A stretch of DNA of 24,058 bases from Neelides folsomi (lineage: Eukaryota; Arthropoda; Collembola; Neelipleona; Neelidae). Below are positions 1 through 10,458 of the stretch, one piece after another (position 1 is the first letter of the stretch; every line of letters starts with the position of its first letter). Below the pieces are notes generated by a model that worked only from the letters and a program-made list of their open reading frames with translations, made no database searches and was not told the DNA's origin. The DNA is taken from assembly GCA_034687125.1 (NCBI GenBank), contig JAQGBZ010000637.1:1-24058 (forward strand), written 5' to 3'. The position numbers were made by a program, and so were the translations under genes.

Positions 1-85
1 TAACTACAATTAATAAACAAATTCGACTAATTTTCTTATTCTACTTAAATAAATATTATCCATTCAAGTATAAAGAAGAACTCAC

Positions 86-464
86 TTTGTTTCGAAAAGT
101 CTTAATATTTGTAATAAGCGTTTCATATTTGGATTTGGACTCTTCAAATGCTTCTCTGTTTTGTTGATTGATTCCGACAATCTAAAAATTAAAAATAATT
201 TAATTTAATTATCAATTCTTTATTAACCAAATTATATTCTCAAATAGAAATAATCATAAATCAATTAAAATAGAAGTTAATATAATATTATATTTATAAG
301 GTATATTTTAATATCAATAATAGATTATGTAATTTCATTGATTATAAAACTAAATATTATTTTTTAAATTAATAATAAATTGTAATTAATTTATTTTTAA
401 TGTTTCTTACTTTTGAGTATTCCTGTGTGAGAGTTTCAAGGAGAGAAATTTTGTCCATGTCCAT
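86..464 (-). CDS. 5' part of a small coiled-coil protein gene, continues off left edge
   Basis: Two minus-strand exons are visible: 411-464 (ATG at 464, 18 codons) and 86-181 (32 codons). They are joined by a GTAAGA donor and a TTTTTAG acceptor, both in phase 0. A GTGAGT donor follows at 85, so the gene continues beyond the window. The 50 visible residues begin MDMDKISLLETL and are charged and helix-forming, with heptad-like spacing around the segment SKYETLITNIKTF. That is what a small coiled-coil subunit looks like. An upstream in-frame start is absent, and the second Met at position 3 could also be used. I do not recognise the family, and no function is assigned. The gene lies head to head with the heparanase gene, sharing an upstream region of about 770 bp. 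Confidence 0.6.
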
Positions 465-1117
465 AATTGTTTTAAGACACTTAAATCTTTAAACTACCTA
501 TTAATTAACACCCTTTCCCTATTAAGCTCTTGAGATTACTGTCAATTTATTGTCAATTGGCATTTATCTTTAATCAATATTCACTTTTCTCAACTTCTTT
601 CCATAAGCGTAAATGTAAAAAGCCATAAAATAATTGCAAAAATTTCCTTTGTGAATTTGTGATTAAGGAAGTCGCATGGTTCATCAACGGGTTCTTGGGC
701 ACTTCGGGGTAAATGAAACTTTGCATTTTAATTTAAAGTTGAATTGATAATCCAAAACAATTATTAGATAGTATTTTACTAATTTAAAACACATTCTTCA
801 TGTTAATTACAAATTAAAGATGTTTAAAATATGAAATTAGAATTCTACTGATTGTGAATGTACAAAATTGCAATTATAAATAAGGGAATTTTTCGATAGA
901 TTTTTCTTATTCCCAAATCGGAAACTCCAAAAGTTAGGTTCATAAACTTTTCAGATTTGTCTTTGATATTAATTTTCTGTCAAATTCAACTTTGACCTCT
1001 ACTTGAATGTAAACACGAAAGATTCTTTTTCCTTTCGTCCTCGTTGTGGGTCATTGCAGCATTGGAGTCGACTCTAACTTCTCAATCTTAATATTGGAAT
1101 AGAGTTATCTGAAATGC
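465..1117. other. Divergent intergenic region
   Basis: This AT-rich stretch lies between the left-edge coiled-coil gene and the heparanase TATA box and presumably carries both promoters. I see no convincing coding exon. An ATG at 676 opens an 11-codon stretch followed by GTAAAT, but nothing continues it. Confidence 0.5.
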
Positions 1118-1127
1118 TATATAAATA
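1118..1127 (+). promoter_or_regulatory. TATA box of the heparanase gene
   Basis: TATATAAATA stands 109 bp before the chosen heparanase ATG at 1236. The spacing fits a transcription start near 1150 and a short 5' UTR of roughly 85 nt. This is a sequence match only. Confidence 0.6.
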
Positions 1128-1235
1128 CAGGGCCTTTGTAATCTTGACTTAATGATTATTTATCATTTACTCAACCATCACAAAACCATACATGTTAGAT
1201 ATCTTCATACAACTAACAATGAGATAAATTCAAAA

Positions 1236-3840
1236 ATGTTTATTATTTTCTATTTTATCCTTTTTATTATTAAAGTGGGAGAATCGACTAAAAGTATTGG
1301 TTCTGATTTTCACCAAATTGATCTGACCAAATGGAACGTGTCGAATGTTGTTGATAAAAGATTTTTAAGTTTTACTATTGACTCTCACAATCTTGCAGTT
1401 CACTGGAAAAGATTCAACATTAGGTAATTTAATTAATTCAACATTACTTTATTAATTATCATTAACGCATTTAAACTTCAATTTACATATAAGCAATCTT
1501 TATTTGCGGTTATTTATATTAGCAATGAACGATTCATTCGACTCTCTCAACAATTGACTCCAGCCTATCTCAGAGTAGGAGGAACTCTCGGAGATAGATT
1601 AATTTTTAAGCTAAATAATGAAAGTAAGGTAAATAGATTTTAAAATAATATAACCATTAATTATATAAATATAAGGATATTTAACTTGATTTGTAATTAC
1701 AAATTTTGTAAGATATCAAACCTTTGGAGAATGGAAGTTCTTGTAATCGCCTTCCCGAATATGACGACTTGTGTTTAAACCACAAACAGTTTATTTATGG
1801 TACGATAACTTTAATTATTTATAATTTACAGCTAATTGTAATTGTAAAATAAAAAGGAATGTAATATTTAAAATGTACTTTGATTTATATAGAAGATGAC
1901 ATTTCGGTACTTGGACAGTTCATTATGAATTCTGGATTTAATTTAGTTTACGGGTTGAATGTGTTAGAAAGGAAAAACAATCATTGGAATTCAAACAATT
2001 CAAGAAAACTCATCAAGTTCATGTCAAGACAAAAAATTAATGTTGCAAGCTGGGAATTGGGAAATGGTAAAAAATATACCAAGCGTATATACTATATACA
2101 GAATATACTATATATTAATTAAATATTTCATACATATATTCTACTCATATGCCCAAATTCTCTAATATTATCTAATTCAGTTTAAAAAATACAACTGTAA
2201 GGTTAAAGTTATTTAAGAATTAATTAAGTTTTTATTAATAATTTTAAACGACTAGAACCAACATTATTCAAAAAGATTTTTAAAGTTTTACTTCGACCCA
2301 AATCCCTTGCCCATGATTTCGGAACTTTGAAGAAACTTGTTTCTGAGTTTCCTCGATATGCCAATTCTTTACTCTTTGGACCGGATGTGTCAGATCCAAG
2401 AAGAAAAGGACACGTTCACTATTTTGTTAAATACCTTCGAAATGTAAATCAATCAAATATTGACAAAATAACGTTTCATCAGTAAGTACTTTATTATTAA
2501 CATTCAATTAAACAATAACATGATTAAATAATTAATGATTTAAATATGTGATTGTTTAAAATAAGAAATAGTTTAATTTAATTAACTTGTAATTAACTTC
2601 CAGTTACTACTTCCAAGGTTCAACTGCCAATGTATCTGATTATATAAATGTAACTCATATGAATAAACTTGAAAATGATATCAAAATTGTGAAACGGTGT
2701 TTGAAAAAAGCTAAAATCTCTAAACCAATTTATATAGGCAAGCTAACATTACATTTATTTTATATTCCCTATTAAAATTTAAATAATTTAATGGTGATGA
2801 TTTAAATACATTTAATGTAATTAGGTGAAAGTGGTAATGGTTGGGGTGGAGGAACTCAAAATATTTCTGATCGTTTCGCTGCCAGTTTTTTATTCCTCGA
2901 CAAATTGGGAGTTTGTGGAAAGAATGGAATGCAAGTTGTGATGAAGCAAACGCTTTGTGGAGGAAATTATGGACTCATTACACAACAAGGAAATCCAACA
3001 CCGGTGTTTAATTAATTAATATATAAAAAACATTTTTAACAATTTTTACTTTTATTATTAATTGAATGTCTTTTATAGTTATTTTTATTTTAGTTACACT
3101 TTAAGTTAACTATTAATTAATTACTCTTTTTTAAAAATTTTTAATATTTTAAGTCATACGTGACAGCGTATTTATTCAAGAAATTAGTTGGAGAAAAAGT
3201 TTTTTCTCCCAATCGTTTCCTCAAAGGGAAAAACACTGAACAATTGAGACTTTATTTTCATTCTTGCAAGTTCAGGAATGATTCAGGTAATTAAACATTT
3301 ACTTTATAATCAAAATCATTAACAATTATAGTTTTATTTCACAGTGTACATATTATGTATTATAACTTTATAACAATAACTTCTTGATAATTAATTGAAT
3401 GTTATTAATAATTTTTTTGTTTTCTAATGTTTTCAGTCACTGTGTATGGATTAAACGTTTCGAACCAAACCCAAAGAATCAAATTCATCCGAGATCCTTT
3501 AATACATGAATATTTAATCGAAGGAGCTAATAGACATGAACCATTACTATCAATGTAATAAACTTATCATTTACTATACATGTATATAATTTCGATTCTT
3601 CATATTTATACTCCAAGATGGTTTTCTAATACTATGCATTAAATTAACAAATATTTAATATTAAAATGTTTAATTATAATTTTGTACGACAGGGAAGTAA
3701 AAGTCAACGGGAAAATAGTCAAAGTTGATGAAAGTGGAAATGTCCCTAAAATTGATCCTGCCATTAAAAGAAGCTTCGTGGAGATTCCTCCCTTCACTCA
3801 TGCATTTTGGATTGTTCGAATCAATAAAGCCACAAAATGA
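1236..3840 (+). CDS. HPSE: Heparanase (glycoside hydrolase family 79), ten exons, 495 aa
   Basis: This endo-beta-glucuronidase would cleave heparan sulfate chains in lysosomes or extracellular matrix. Exons: 1236-1423, 1523-1623, 1713-1799, 1893-2066, 2256-2481, 2604-2737, 2825-3003, 3154-3286, 3437-3554 and 3693-3840. They sum to exactly 496 codons. The start at 1236 gives a hydrophobic signal peptide (MFIIFYFILFIIKVGES). Family motifs in order are TPAYLRVGGT, NLVYGLNVL, SWELGNEP with the acid/base Glu at residue 184, and IGES with the nucleophile Glu at about 305 followed by GWGGGTQNISDRFAASF. Next come DKLG, VVMKQTLCGGNYG and LFKKLVGEKV, and then the C-terminal beta-sandwich domain. The intron after exon 6 uses a GC donor. 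The part matching the human excised linker is much shorter. It converges on the LITAF gene, whose stop is 112 bp away. Confidence 0.95.
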
Positions 3841-3850
3841 ATTATTTACA

Positions 3851-3869
3851 TTTATTATTTGCATTTATT
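3851..3869 (-). terminator. Two AATAAA poly(A) signals for the LITAF-domain gene
   Basis: Minus-strand AATAAA hexamers lie at 3851-3856 and 3864-3869, 84-102 nt after the LITAF stop codon. They sit just beyond the heparanase stop, so the 3' untranslated regions of these convergent genes probably overlap. Confidence 0.5.
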
Positions 3870-3952
3870 AATTAGAGTAATTAATTAATTATAATTAGAG
3901 TATTTAGACCAAGTAAGAAATATGTAAGATTTGTGTAAGATTTATAATAATT

Positions 3953-4424
3953 TCAAGGCGGAATTCCTTTAAGAACCAAATGACATTTTGGACATTCAAA
4001 GAGAGTTTGGAGCGAAGCGTCGATCCATGTTGGAAGAACGCATCCACTGCAACCACAACCAAGAAGCCAAAGGACCATAAAAGCACAAATTTCACTTCGA
4101 GTTCCCTTTGGCTCACTTGGAATTCCTTCGGCTCCACATCCTGGACAAAAAATGCTCGAAATCGGAACTACTTTCGATGAACCTCCAATTTTGATTACAT
4201 CTGAAAACCAACAATTTTTTAATATCAATTAACTAATAACACTAAAAACAAAATATTAAAATTTATTTTCTAAAAACCAAATTTTAAAATTTGATGATTT
4301 CATGTACATATAGATTATATTGAATTATTGAAATTAAATAAGTTTTTGTTTTACTGTTTGAAATTGTTGAAATTTGTGAATCAGGTCGTGGGTCAAAATC
4401 CGTCTTTATTTCTTCGTCTCCCAT
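3953..4424 (-). CDS. LITAF-domain membrane-associated protein, 105 aa
   Basis: Coding exons are 4355-4424 and 3953-4200, joined by a GTAAAA donor and a TTTTCAG acceptor in phase 1, 106 codons in total. The exon holding the ATG probably begins at 4445, and a noncoding exon precedes it. The protein has a short acidic N-terminus (MGDEEIKTDFDPRPDS) and then the LITAF layout. This comprises a CPGC half-site near residue 46, a Cys-rich hydrophobic stretch (AFMVLWLLGCGCSGCVL) that dips into the membrane, and a second ECPKC half-site near the C-terminus. Together the half-sites bind one zinc ion. Members sit on the cytosolic face of late endosomes and lysosomes. The usual His two residues before the second CPxC is Phe here. 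Exact role unknown. Confidence 0.85.
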
Positions 4425-4435
4425 TGCTTACTGAC

Positions 4436-4441
4436 TCACAT
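4436..4441 (-). promoter_or_regulatory. Start-stop upstream ORF (ATG-TGA) before the LITAF start
   Basis: On the minus strand, ATG immediately followed by TGA lies 11 nt upstream of the LITAF ATG. It falls inside the exon predicted to begin at 4445 after AATTAG. Such minimal uORFs can pause ribosomes. Whether it is transcribed depends on the inferred splice site. Confidence 0.4.
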
Positions 4442-4498
4442 TGGACTAATTTTTCAATATTTCTACCTACATAAATATAAATATAAGGTTAAGCATAC

Positions 4499-4582
4499 CT
4501 TTAAATACTTGGTTGACCAAAAGTACCAAAACTGACCAATTGAGATGTGGAGATTGGAAAATGTTGTTTAATTCTCTATATA
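4499..4582 (-). other. Probable noncoding first exon of the LITAF-domain gene
   Basis: A minus-strand AAAG/GTATGC donor ends at 4499, and a TATA motif lies upstream at 4611-4617. Nothing between them contains an ATG, so this would be an untranslated exon spliced to 4445. The 5' end is only estimated, from the TATA position. Confidence 0.4.
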
Positions 4583-4609
4583 TCTTAATTGAAATGAATG
4601 CAAAGTTAC

Positions 4610-4618
4610 TATTTATAT
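4610..4618 (-). promoter_or_regulatory. TATA box of the LITAF-domain gene
   Basis: The minus strand reads GATATAAATAG here, about 110 bp before the GTATGC donor of the proposed untranslated exon. This is a sequence match only. Confidence 0.45.
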
Positions 4619-4639
4619 CAAAAGCATATCAAAAGCATT

Positions 4640-6440
4640 AGTTCATATTCATTTTATTCACATAAGGAAATTGAGTGATTGTAAGCGATCAAAATGATTA
4701 TTTAACTAACACAAGAATATTACATTTAGTTTGTATGTAAAAGCGAGGAATTGAAGAAAACGTCGATCTCACTTTCACTAGCGAAACTCGCCAAAAGTCA
4801 ACCAACTTGAGGAAATTGTTATTAAATCAATGCTGTGATATTCCTTATCTAAACACATACAAGTCATACAAGTTCCAAGTTGGCAAGAATATTTTCATTC
4901 CACTTGTAAATATGTTTCAATCGAGATTGAGAATGAATGTAAAATAAATGATGATAAAAGTTGAGCATTTGAGACCCAAATTTTGGGTCTTTCCACTCAA
5001 CGACGCCAAGTCAAGTCAAGGAAATCAATTTAATCAAAATTGGGCAAAATGGGTTTAATTTCTTTATATCCATTTACTGCTATTTAATCATCATCATTTA
5101 AAATAAAATACACGAACACAATTGTGCTTTGTGCTCGAATGTGAAAGATAAGATGAAGAAAATTGTTTTAAAGCAATGGAGGCATTTAATGACTTCCGCT
5201 CCAAAACATTTTGGAAAAATGATTTTGGCGAATATTCCCTGCTATTTGATTCATATGCGATTCGATGGAGAATGAATTCAGAGATTCTTTAATTTGGTGA
5301 CATTCGCAAAAAAGGAATTCCCAATTATTTGCTGAGATTTTCACAATTCTGATTTCCTTTATTTGCAATTACAATTAGACTAATTACATTGACAATTAGT
5401 CAATTACTGTCAATTAGTAATTAGTATTCGTGCATGAACATTTAAAATCATCGCATTTTTTGTCTACTCTGGTCAATATTTTTAATTTTATTAATTTTAT
5501 TTAATTAAAATTTGGACTATTCTTTCAAAAGTTGGGAGATTGGAAATTTAAAATCAGTTTTATATCAATCAGTATTGTAGAATTCGATTAAACCTAACTT
5601 TATATTGAGAATTTTCATTCTCTGATGAGATCCAAAGAGTTTAAAGAACAATAAAATATACTCCTATTCAATCTCATAGGTTATAGGTTTTGTAATTAAT
5701 TTAAAGTTAATTAACTATTTAATTAGTAAGGAGACAACAATTTTTCTTTTAGAATCCATTACATTAATATATCATCATTTATATAAAAATTAGTTCTCTA
5801 TATTAAAAATGCTTAAGTTAAAGATTAATAAATCGTTAGCATTTTAACATTTTACGTTGAAATTCGTATTTATGAATATTAATGTTTGTCTGATAACTTC
5901 AGACCACACGATCATTCGCGTAGGAATGTAATTAAATATATTCCAATTATATTATATTTTATATAAAACTTTGTTTGTACAAAGCTTTACTTATTTTGTT
6001 ATAGGTATTTAAATAAAAACGATTAAATGTTTAATGATTTAAGGAACACGTGCTAAATGTATTTTTATAAAGATTTTAACAAAAGAACATTTTATTGACA
6101 CAAATTGACGGGGGTTTAGCTATAATTTATATTTATATAACAATCATGTTCAATGTCAATGTCAATGCGATGAATGGTTTAGGGTTGATTTTGTGGAACG
6201 CCAAGTTTTATGCTAATGTAATTTGGATAACAAATATTATTGAACCTTTTGTATGAAAAATTTAAAAACTTTTTCCGCATATTTATAAAAAGTCAAAATC
6301 AGTACCTGCGCCAATTTAATCATAATTATAATTTACAATTATTAAGTTTGTTATTATTTTCATATTTTTCTCCGTAATATTTTTCTTTCCACAAACGCGT
6401 ACATTTTATTATTGAATCTCTCCCTGCGTCATTCTTGTTT
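4640..6440. other. Long intergenic region with no recognised gene
   Basis: About 1.8 kb of AT-rich sequence separates the divergent LITAF and SLC35G genes. Only short open frames occur, for example 40 codons at 5153-5275. None shows family motifs or clean splice signals. An interrupted palindrome is listed separately. Confidence 0.5.
4960..5001. repeat. Interrupted inverted repeat able to form a hairpin
   Basis: AGACCCAAA and TTTGGGTCT are perfect 9-bp arms around a single T (4972-4990). Outer arms GTTGAG and CTCAAC add six more pairs beyond a small asymmetric internal loop. It lies in the intergenic region upstream of the LITAF gene. Function unknown. Confidence 0.6.
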
Positions 6441-6451
6441 TACATTTCTAT

Positions 6452-6460
6452 TATAAATAT
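6452..6460 (+). promoter_or_regulatory. Possible TATA box of the SLC35G-like gene
   Basis: TATAAATAT lies 225 bp before the ATG at 6677, in the right orientation. The long leader makes this less certain than the heparanase TATA. Confidence 0.35.
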
Positions 6461-6676
6461 CCATATGGAGAAATTGAAGTTTTGATCTGTTTGCATTTCC
6501 CAAACCCTCAATGTCCCACACTGAGCCAAAATAACATAATTCAATATTTATTTACATTTTGTCCATTATTGTCAATTTATCAAATTTTTGCAAAAAAGCA
6601 AAACAAGAATTTGAAGTGCCATCAATAATTTTCATCATAATTTACACTCGCCAAATAACCAAAAAATTGATTAAAA

Positions 6677-8596
6677 ATGAAAAAAATAAATTTATCAAAT
6701 CCACCACATGATGAAAATAGTAACGAAAAAACCCAAGAAGATTTCGACCAAAAACATCCAAATAAAGAAAAATCCGATTCGAATCCAATTGAACGTTATA
6801 CCAAAATTAATTTTGAATCTCCGATGAACGAAAACAAATCGGAAATTCCAATTCCAAATTCAGAAAATTTGAAAGATTCAGCTGAGAAGGAAAAGGAAAA
6901 GAAGAACGGGGGGATTTTGAGTAAATACACAGGAATGCTTTTGACCCTTTTGGCCAGTTTTTTATTCTCTATTGGAACTTTAATTGCGAAGGTTCTCCAC
7001 GTTGAATTTGGTTTCCATTCCTTTTCTACAACATTTTGGAGATATTTGGGCGTGGCAGTTCCGGGATTTTTCCTCTTATTTCATTTCCAATGGGGATTTG
7101 GGAAAACAAAGAGATCGGTTTTTGCAAGCGTTTGGCCGTTGGATAGTCTGGATAAAAAAATCAACACTGCTGGACTTGTGGTAAGTTTTAAATATTTTAA
7201 TACATTAACTACTATAATTCTCTTGCAATTTAATATTTATAAAGCTTTTAATAACTATTTTAAAATAATAATATCGACTTTTTAATTTTTTAGATTCGTG
7301 GTATTTTTGGAGCATCTGCGGTCGTATTGAGATATTTTTCTTTACAATATTTGCCAATTGCTGATACAATGGTAAGTCAAAATAATTTTTATTGATGTAA
7401 CAAACAAGTATTACAAGTAAATGATCATAATGTTTGTATTTTAATTATTTTAATTTTAAATTGTACTAACTATGATTATGCACGTAATACATTGATTTTG
7501 TATATTTTAAAAGGTTATCAGCTATGCTTCCCCTGCATTGGTTACAATCCTGGCTCATTTCTTCTTGAAAGAGAAATGCGGCGTAGTTTCAATTCTTTCG
7601 GCTTTTATTACACTTGGTGGAGTTTTTGTTATTGCAAGACCGCCTTTGTAAGTTTAATCATTAAATCAGTTAAAAGCATTAAATAAATATTTAATGAAAT
7701 CCTTCTATTCTGACTACACACATGTTTATACTGTGTAAAATATACACATTAAGAAATTGAGATGTGAGATAATTATAGTATAGTTAACTTTTTTAATTAT
7801 AGGCTAACTGGGGCTGAAGAATTCGATCAGGATCAAATTGTAAGCGTATTTTAATGAACTTTATATTATTGAAAAATAATCTCATCAAAATTAATAAAAT
7901 AGTGTAAAGTTAATTATTTAATCAATAGAGTTAAATGTTAATGTTTTAACTTTTAATGCTATATGAAAAATAGATTGGCACAGTTTTGGCTATTGGAGCT
8001 CTCATTTGCGCCGCACTTATCGTAATCATCACCAGAAAGATCCGAGAAGTTCATTTTTCCCTCATGACCCTTGTCTTTGGCCTTATTGGGGTCATCGAGG
8101 GAGCCGCTCTGGCACTTTCTTTCGGACAGTTCCAATATCCTACTGGGAAAGACGACACTTTGTTGATTCTTGGAATTGCCATCACTTCCTTCTTAGCCCA
8201 AATGGCAATCATTTTAGCAGTCAAGTTTGAACAAGCTGGACCTGTCGCACTTTTAAGAACCGCTGATGTTCTTTTTGGATTTCTCTTCCAATTTCTCTTC
8301 CTCGATAAAATTCCTGATTTAATTAGGTAATTAAGATTTTTAATGAAATTAAGATATTTTATATATATTGTAGAACTCTTAACAGAAATAAAATTTGAGA
8401 TATTACACAATTGTCCTAATTGTAGCTAAAAGTATTTTAAAATAAATGCTTAATAAAATGTTTAAAAATTCTTTTCAGTGGCCTCGGAGCTGCCATCGTT
8501 TTATTTGGAGTTCTTTTAACTGCTTTTAGAAAATGGCTTGGACTGTTACCAGAAGAATCTCCTATGAGAAAAACATTGGGATTTGTATTAAGATAA
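6677..8596 (+). CDS. SLC35G-like EamA/DMT-superfamily transporter, six exons, 407 aa
   Basis: Exons: 6677-7180, 7294-7371, 7514-7647, 7803-7839, 7974-8326 and 8479-8596. They total 408 codons, all with GT-AG borders (mostly GTAAGT-type donors). A hydrophilic N-terminal tail of about 85 residues, rich in Asn, Lys and Glu, precedes ten predicted membrane helices in two EamA repeats (roughly residues 87-245 and 255-392). Recognisable stretches are SKYTGMLLTLLASFLFS, WRYLGVAVPGFF, RYFSLQYLPIADTMVISY and ASPALVTILAHFFLKEK. The second repeat has AGPVALLRTADVLFGFLFQ. This matches the SLC35G branch of drug/metabolite transporters. Substrate is unknown for most members, and I infer none. The N-terminal tail is longer than usual for the family. 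It stands alone on this strand, divergent from LITAF and convergent with GST. Confidence 0.9.
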
Positions 8597-9355
8597 ATTC
8601 AAATTAGAGGAAATTCAGTTTTTTGTTATGGTTTGATATTTATATGAATTGTATTATTTTTATATTATCGCATCTTTAACTTTATATGCTGCACTTCATA
8701 TAAATGAATATTTATTCTTTTTATACATGTACCATAAGCTTATATGGTATTCCTATAAGCTTATATTATATTAAACTTATAAAAATAATTTAATTTGATT
8801 AAGATTTTTACAGTTATTTTAAATATAAAAGAGATCCATGTGTAAAGGTTGTGGAGCGACCTGATTTTATTCGCTGGAATGAATTTAAATAAAAAGATAA
8901 TTTATTTACTCAGTGGAATTCGCTATTTATTTTATGCTTAGGTGTCAATTTTAACAAAAATGTCAAATTGATTTCCTACACACATTTTCCATCGATTTAT
9001 TCGCAATTTGCAATGAATGCAAGTAAAATAAACATCCTAAATTCCATTTGTATAAATATAGATTATTTATAAATCATGTAATTTAATACAATCTATATTT
9101 ACACACCGTATTAAAAATAATTCAATGGTTTTTATCGAGAGTTTTTAAGAATGGTTTGTTCGCATATTCCAGATGTGTGCGGAAAACCAAATGTTCTTTT
9201 ATCTTCAATTTAACAAAAAAAGTTTAACTAGCGCAAACATGAATAAAAAATTAAATTTTATGCAATAGAGTAGTTTTGAAAATCAATGCTTGACATTGAA
9301 AGATATGAAGATTACAGGAATCGGTTTAACGATTTTATTGACACGTTAATTTTAT
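8597..9355. other. Convergent intergenic region with 3' UTRs
   Basis: This stretch separates the ends of the SLC35G-like and GST genes and shows no coding exon. A 12-bp direct repeat (ATAAGCTTATAT at 8734-8745 and 8755-8766, each holding a 10-bp palindrome) lies in the SLC35G-like 3' region. Confidence 0.5.
8888..8893 (+). terminator. AATAAA poly(A) signal, SLC35G-like gene
   Basis: This is the first plus-strand AATAAA after the stop codon at 8596, implying a 3' UTR of about 310 nt. This is a sequence match only. Confidence 0.45.
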
Positions 9356-10458
9356 TTAAATGGGATGTTTAGATGCAGGATTGATGCATGGACCTTCAAT
9401 GTATTCAGACGACTTGATGTATTTGTCAATCGACGGAATTGATTCGAATCTCTTCATGAATTCTTCCAATGTTGGATGATTCTTCAAAATCTCCGCGTCG
9501 TATTTCTTGTGATGATACAAACATTCATAGAGGAGGAAATCAACATAAGTGATCTAGAAAAAATAATCAGTTATTTTAAGTATTTAAAATAATTAAACCG
9601 CAAAATATAAACAATAAAATTAATTTTAACTCATAATTAAATATTAATTAATAAATTAACCAATAAATAATTACAGATTTGCATAATAATTAAATAATGT
9701 ATATAATAATAATTTTGACCTTTTGACCCAAGATGTATGGATTCGTTCCCAAAAACTTGGTAATGAGAGTAAGTCGATCTGGTATCGCCTTACGGAATTC
9801 GGCGACTTGCTCATCCTACGATATATAAAAATTTCTTAATTTCTTAGGTTTAATTGGATTTAAACATTCAAAGTTAAGGTTAATTTAGGATATTTAGCGA
9901 AAAGTTTAATGTTTACGAACGGTGTGAGTGTAGCAAAGCATCACGAGGCTCGTCCAAACTGATGCAACGTAGCTTTCGACCATTTCTCCTTTTCTCTTCA
10001 ATTCCATCGTTTCCGGAAGGAGCTTCGTTGGACCTTTTTCACGAGCAAGGAAATGAACGATGGCTGAAGTCTCCGTAAGCTTCACGTTTCCTTCAATCCA
10101 ATATGGAATCTAATTAAGTAAAAATCATAATTATTTTAAAGCAACTTTAAATTAATTATTTCTTGTTTTAACTTAAATAACAGTTAATTAATTATTTTTT
10201 AATAGTTAATTAATTTATTAGTTTACGTTTGGAAAATCAAGTCCAAGTGAGAACTTTTCCGAAAACCACATATTTGGATTCGTGTATCGTTTTTCTTCAT
10301 ATTCGATTCCAAGATATGCGAGAATAAACCGGATTGCTTGTCCACGCTATCCATAAAACAAACTGGTTAAATAAATCAAAGATAGTTTAATAAATATTAA
10401 ATTAAATAAATCTTACGCCTCTCAACCCCCAATATCCCATGATTGGTAATTTGCCCAT
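9356..10458 (-). CDS. Mu-type glutathione S-transferase, five exons, 214 aa
   Basis: This cytosolic enzyme conjugates glutathione to electrophiles and has a role in detoxification. Exons on the minus strand: 10417-10458, 10227-10346, 9921-10109, 9720-9815 and 9356-9553. All introns are phase 0, 215 codons in total. The N-terminal thioredoxin-like domain begins MGKLPIMGYWGLRG with the catalytic Tyr at residue 9. It contains KFSLGLDFPNIPYWIEG and the glutathione-binding ETSAI motif. The helical C-terminal domain includes LITKFLGTNPYILGQK and ITYVDFLLYE. Length and motifs fit the mu class. The mu loop between EEKRYT and KFSLG is shorter than in vertebrate enzymes. Introns 3 and 4 have weak donors (GTTCGT, GTCAAA), but family alignment requires these junctions. 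No GST neighbours are present. Confidence 0.94.

Noticed and set aside
676..708. ATG with 11 codons followed by GTAAAT, resembling a first coding exon
   Set aside because: No acceptor or continuing frame was found downstream, and the heparanase gene has its own TATA box and signal-peptide start.
3953..4228. LITAF frame read as a single 91-codon exon starting at 4228
   Set aside because: That start is not ATG and lies before a TTTTCAG acceptor. An upstream exon with an ATG in a matching phase gives a better model.
5153..5275. Plus-strand 40-codon ORF starting MKKIVLKQW
   Set aside because: Short open frames are expected in 2 kb of intergenic DNA. No motif, promoter or exon partner is seen.
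8051..8410. Minus-strand 119-codon open frame
   Set aside because: It lies opposite exon 5 of the SLC35G-like gene, where the plus strand has clear family motifs. The frame is a shadow.
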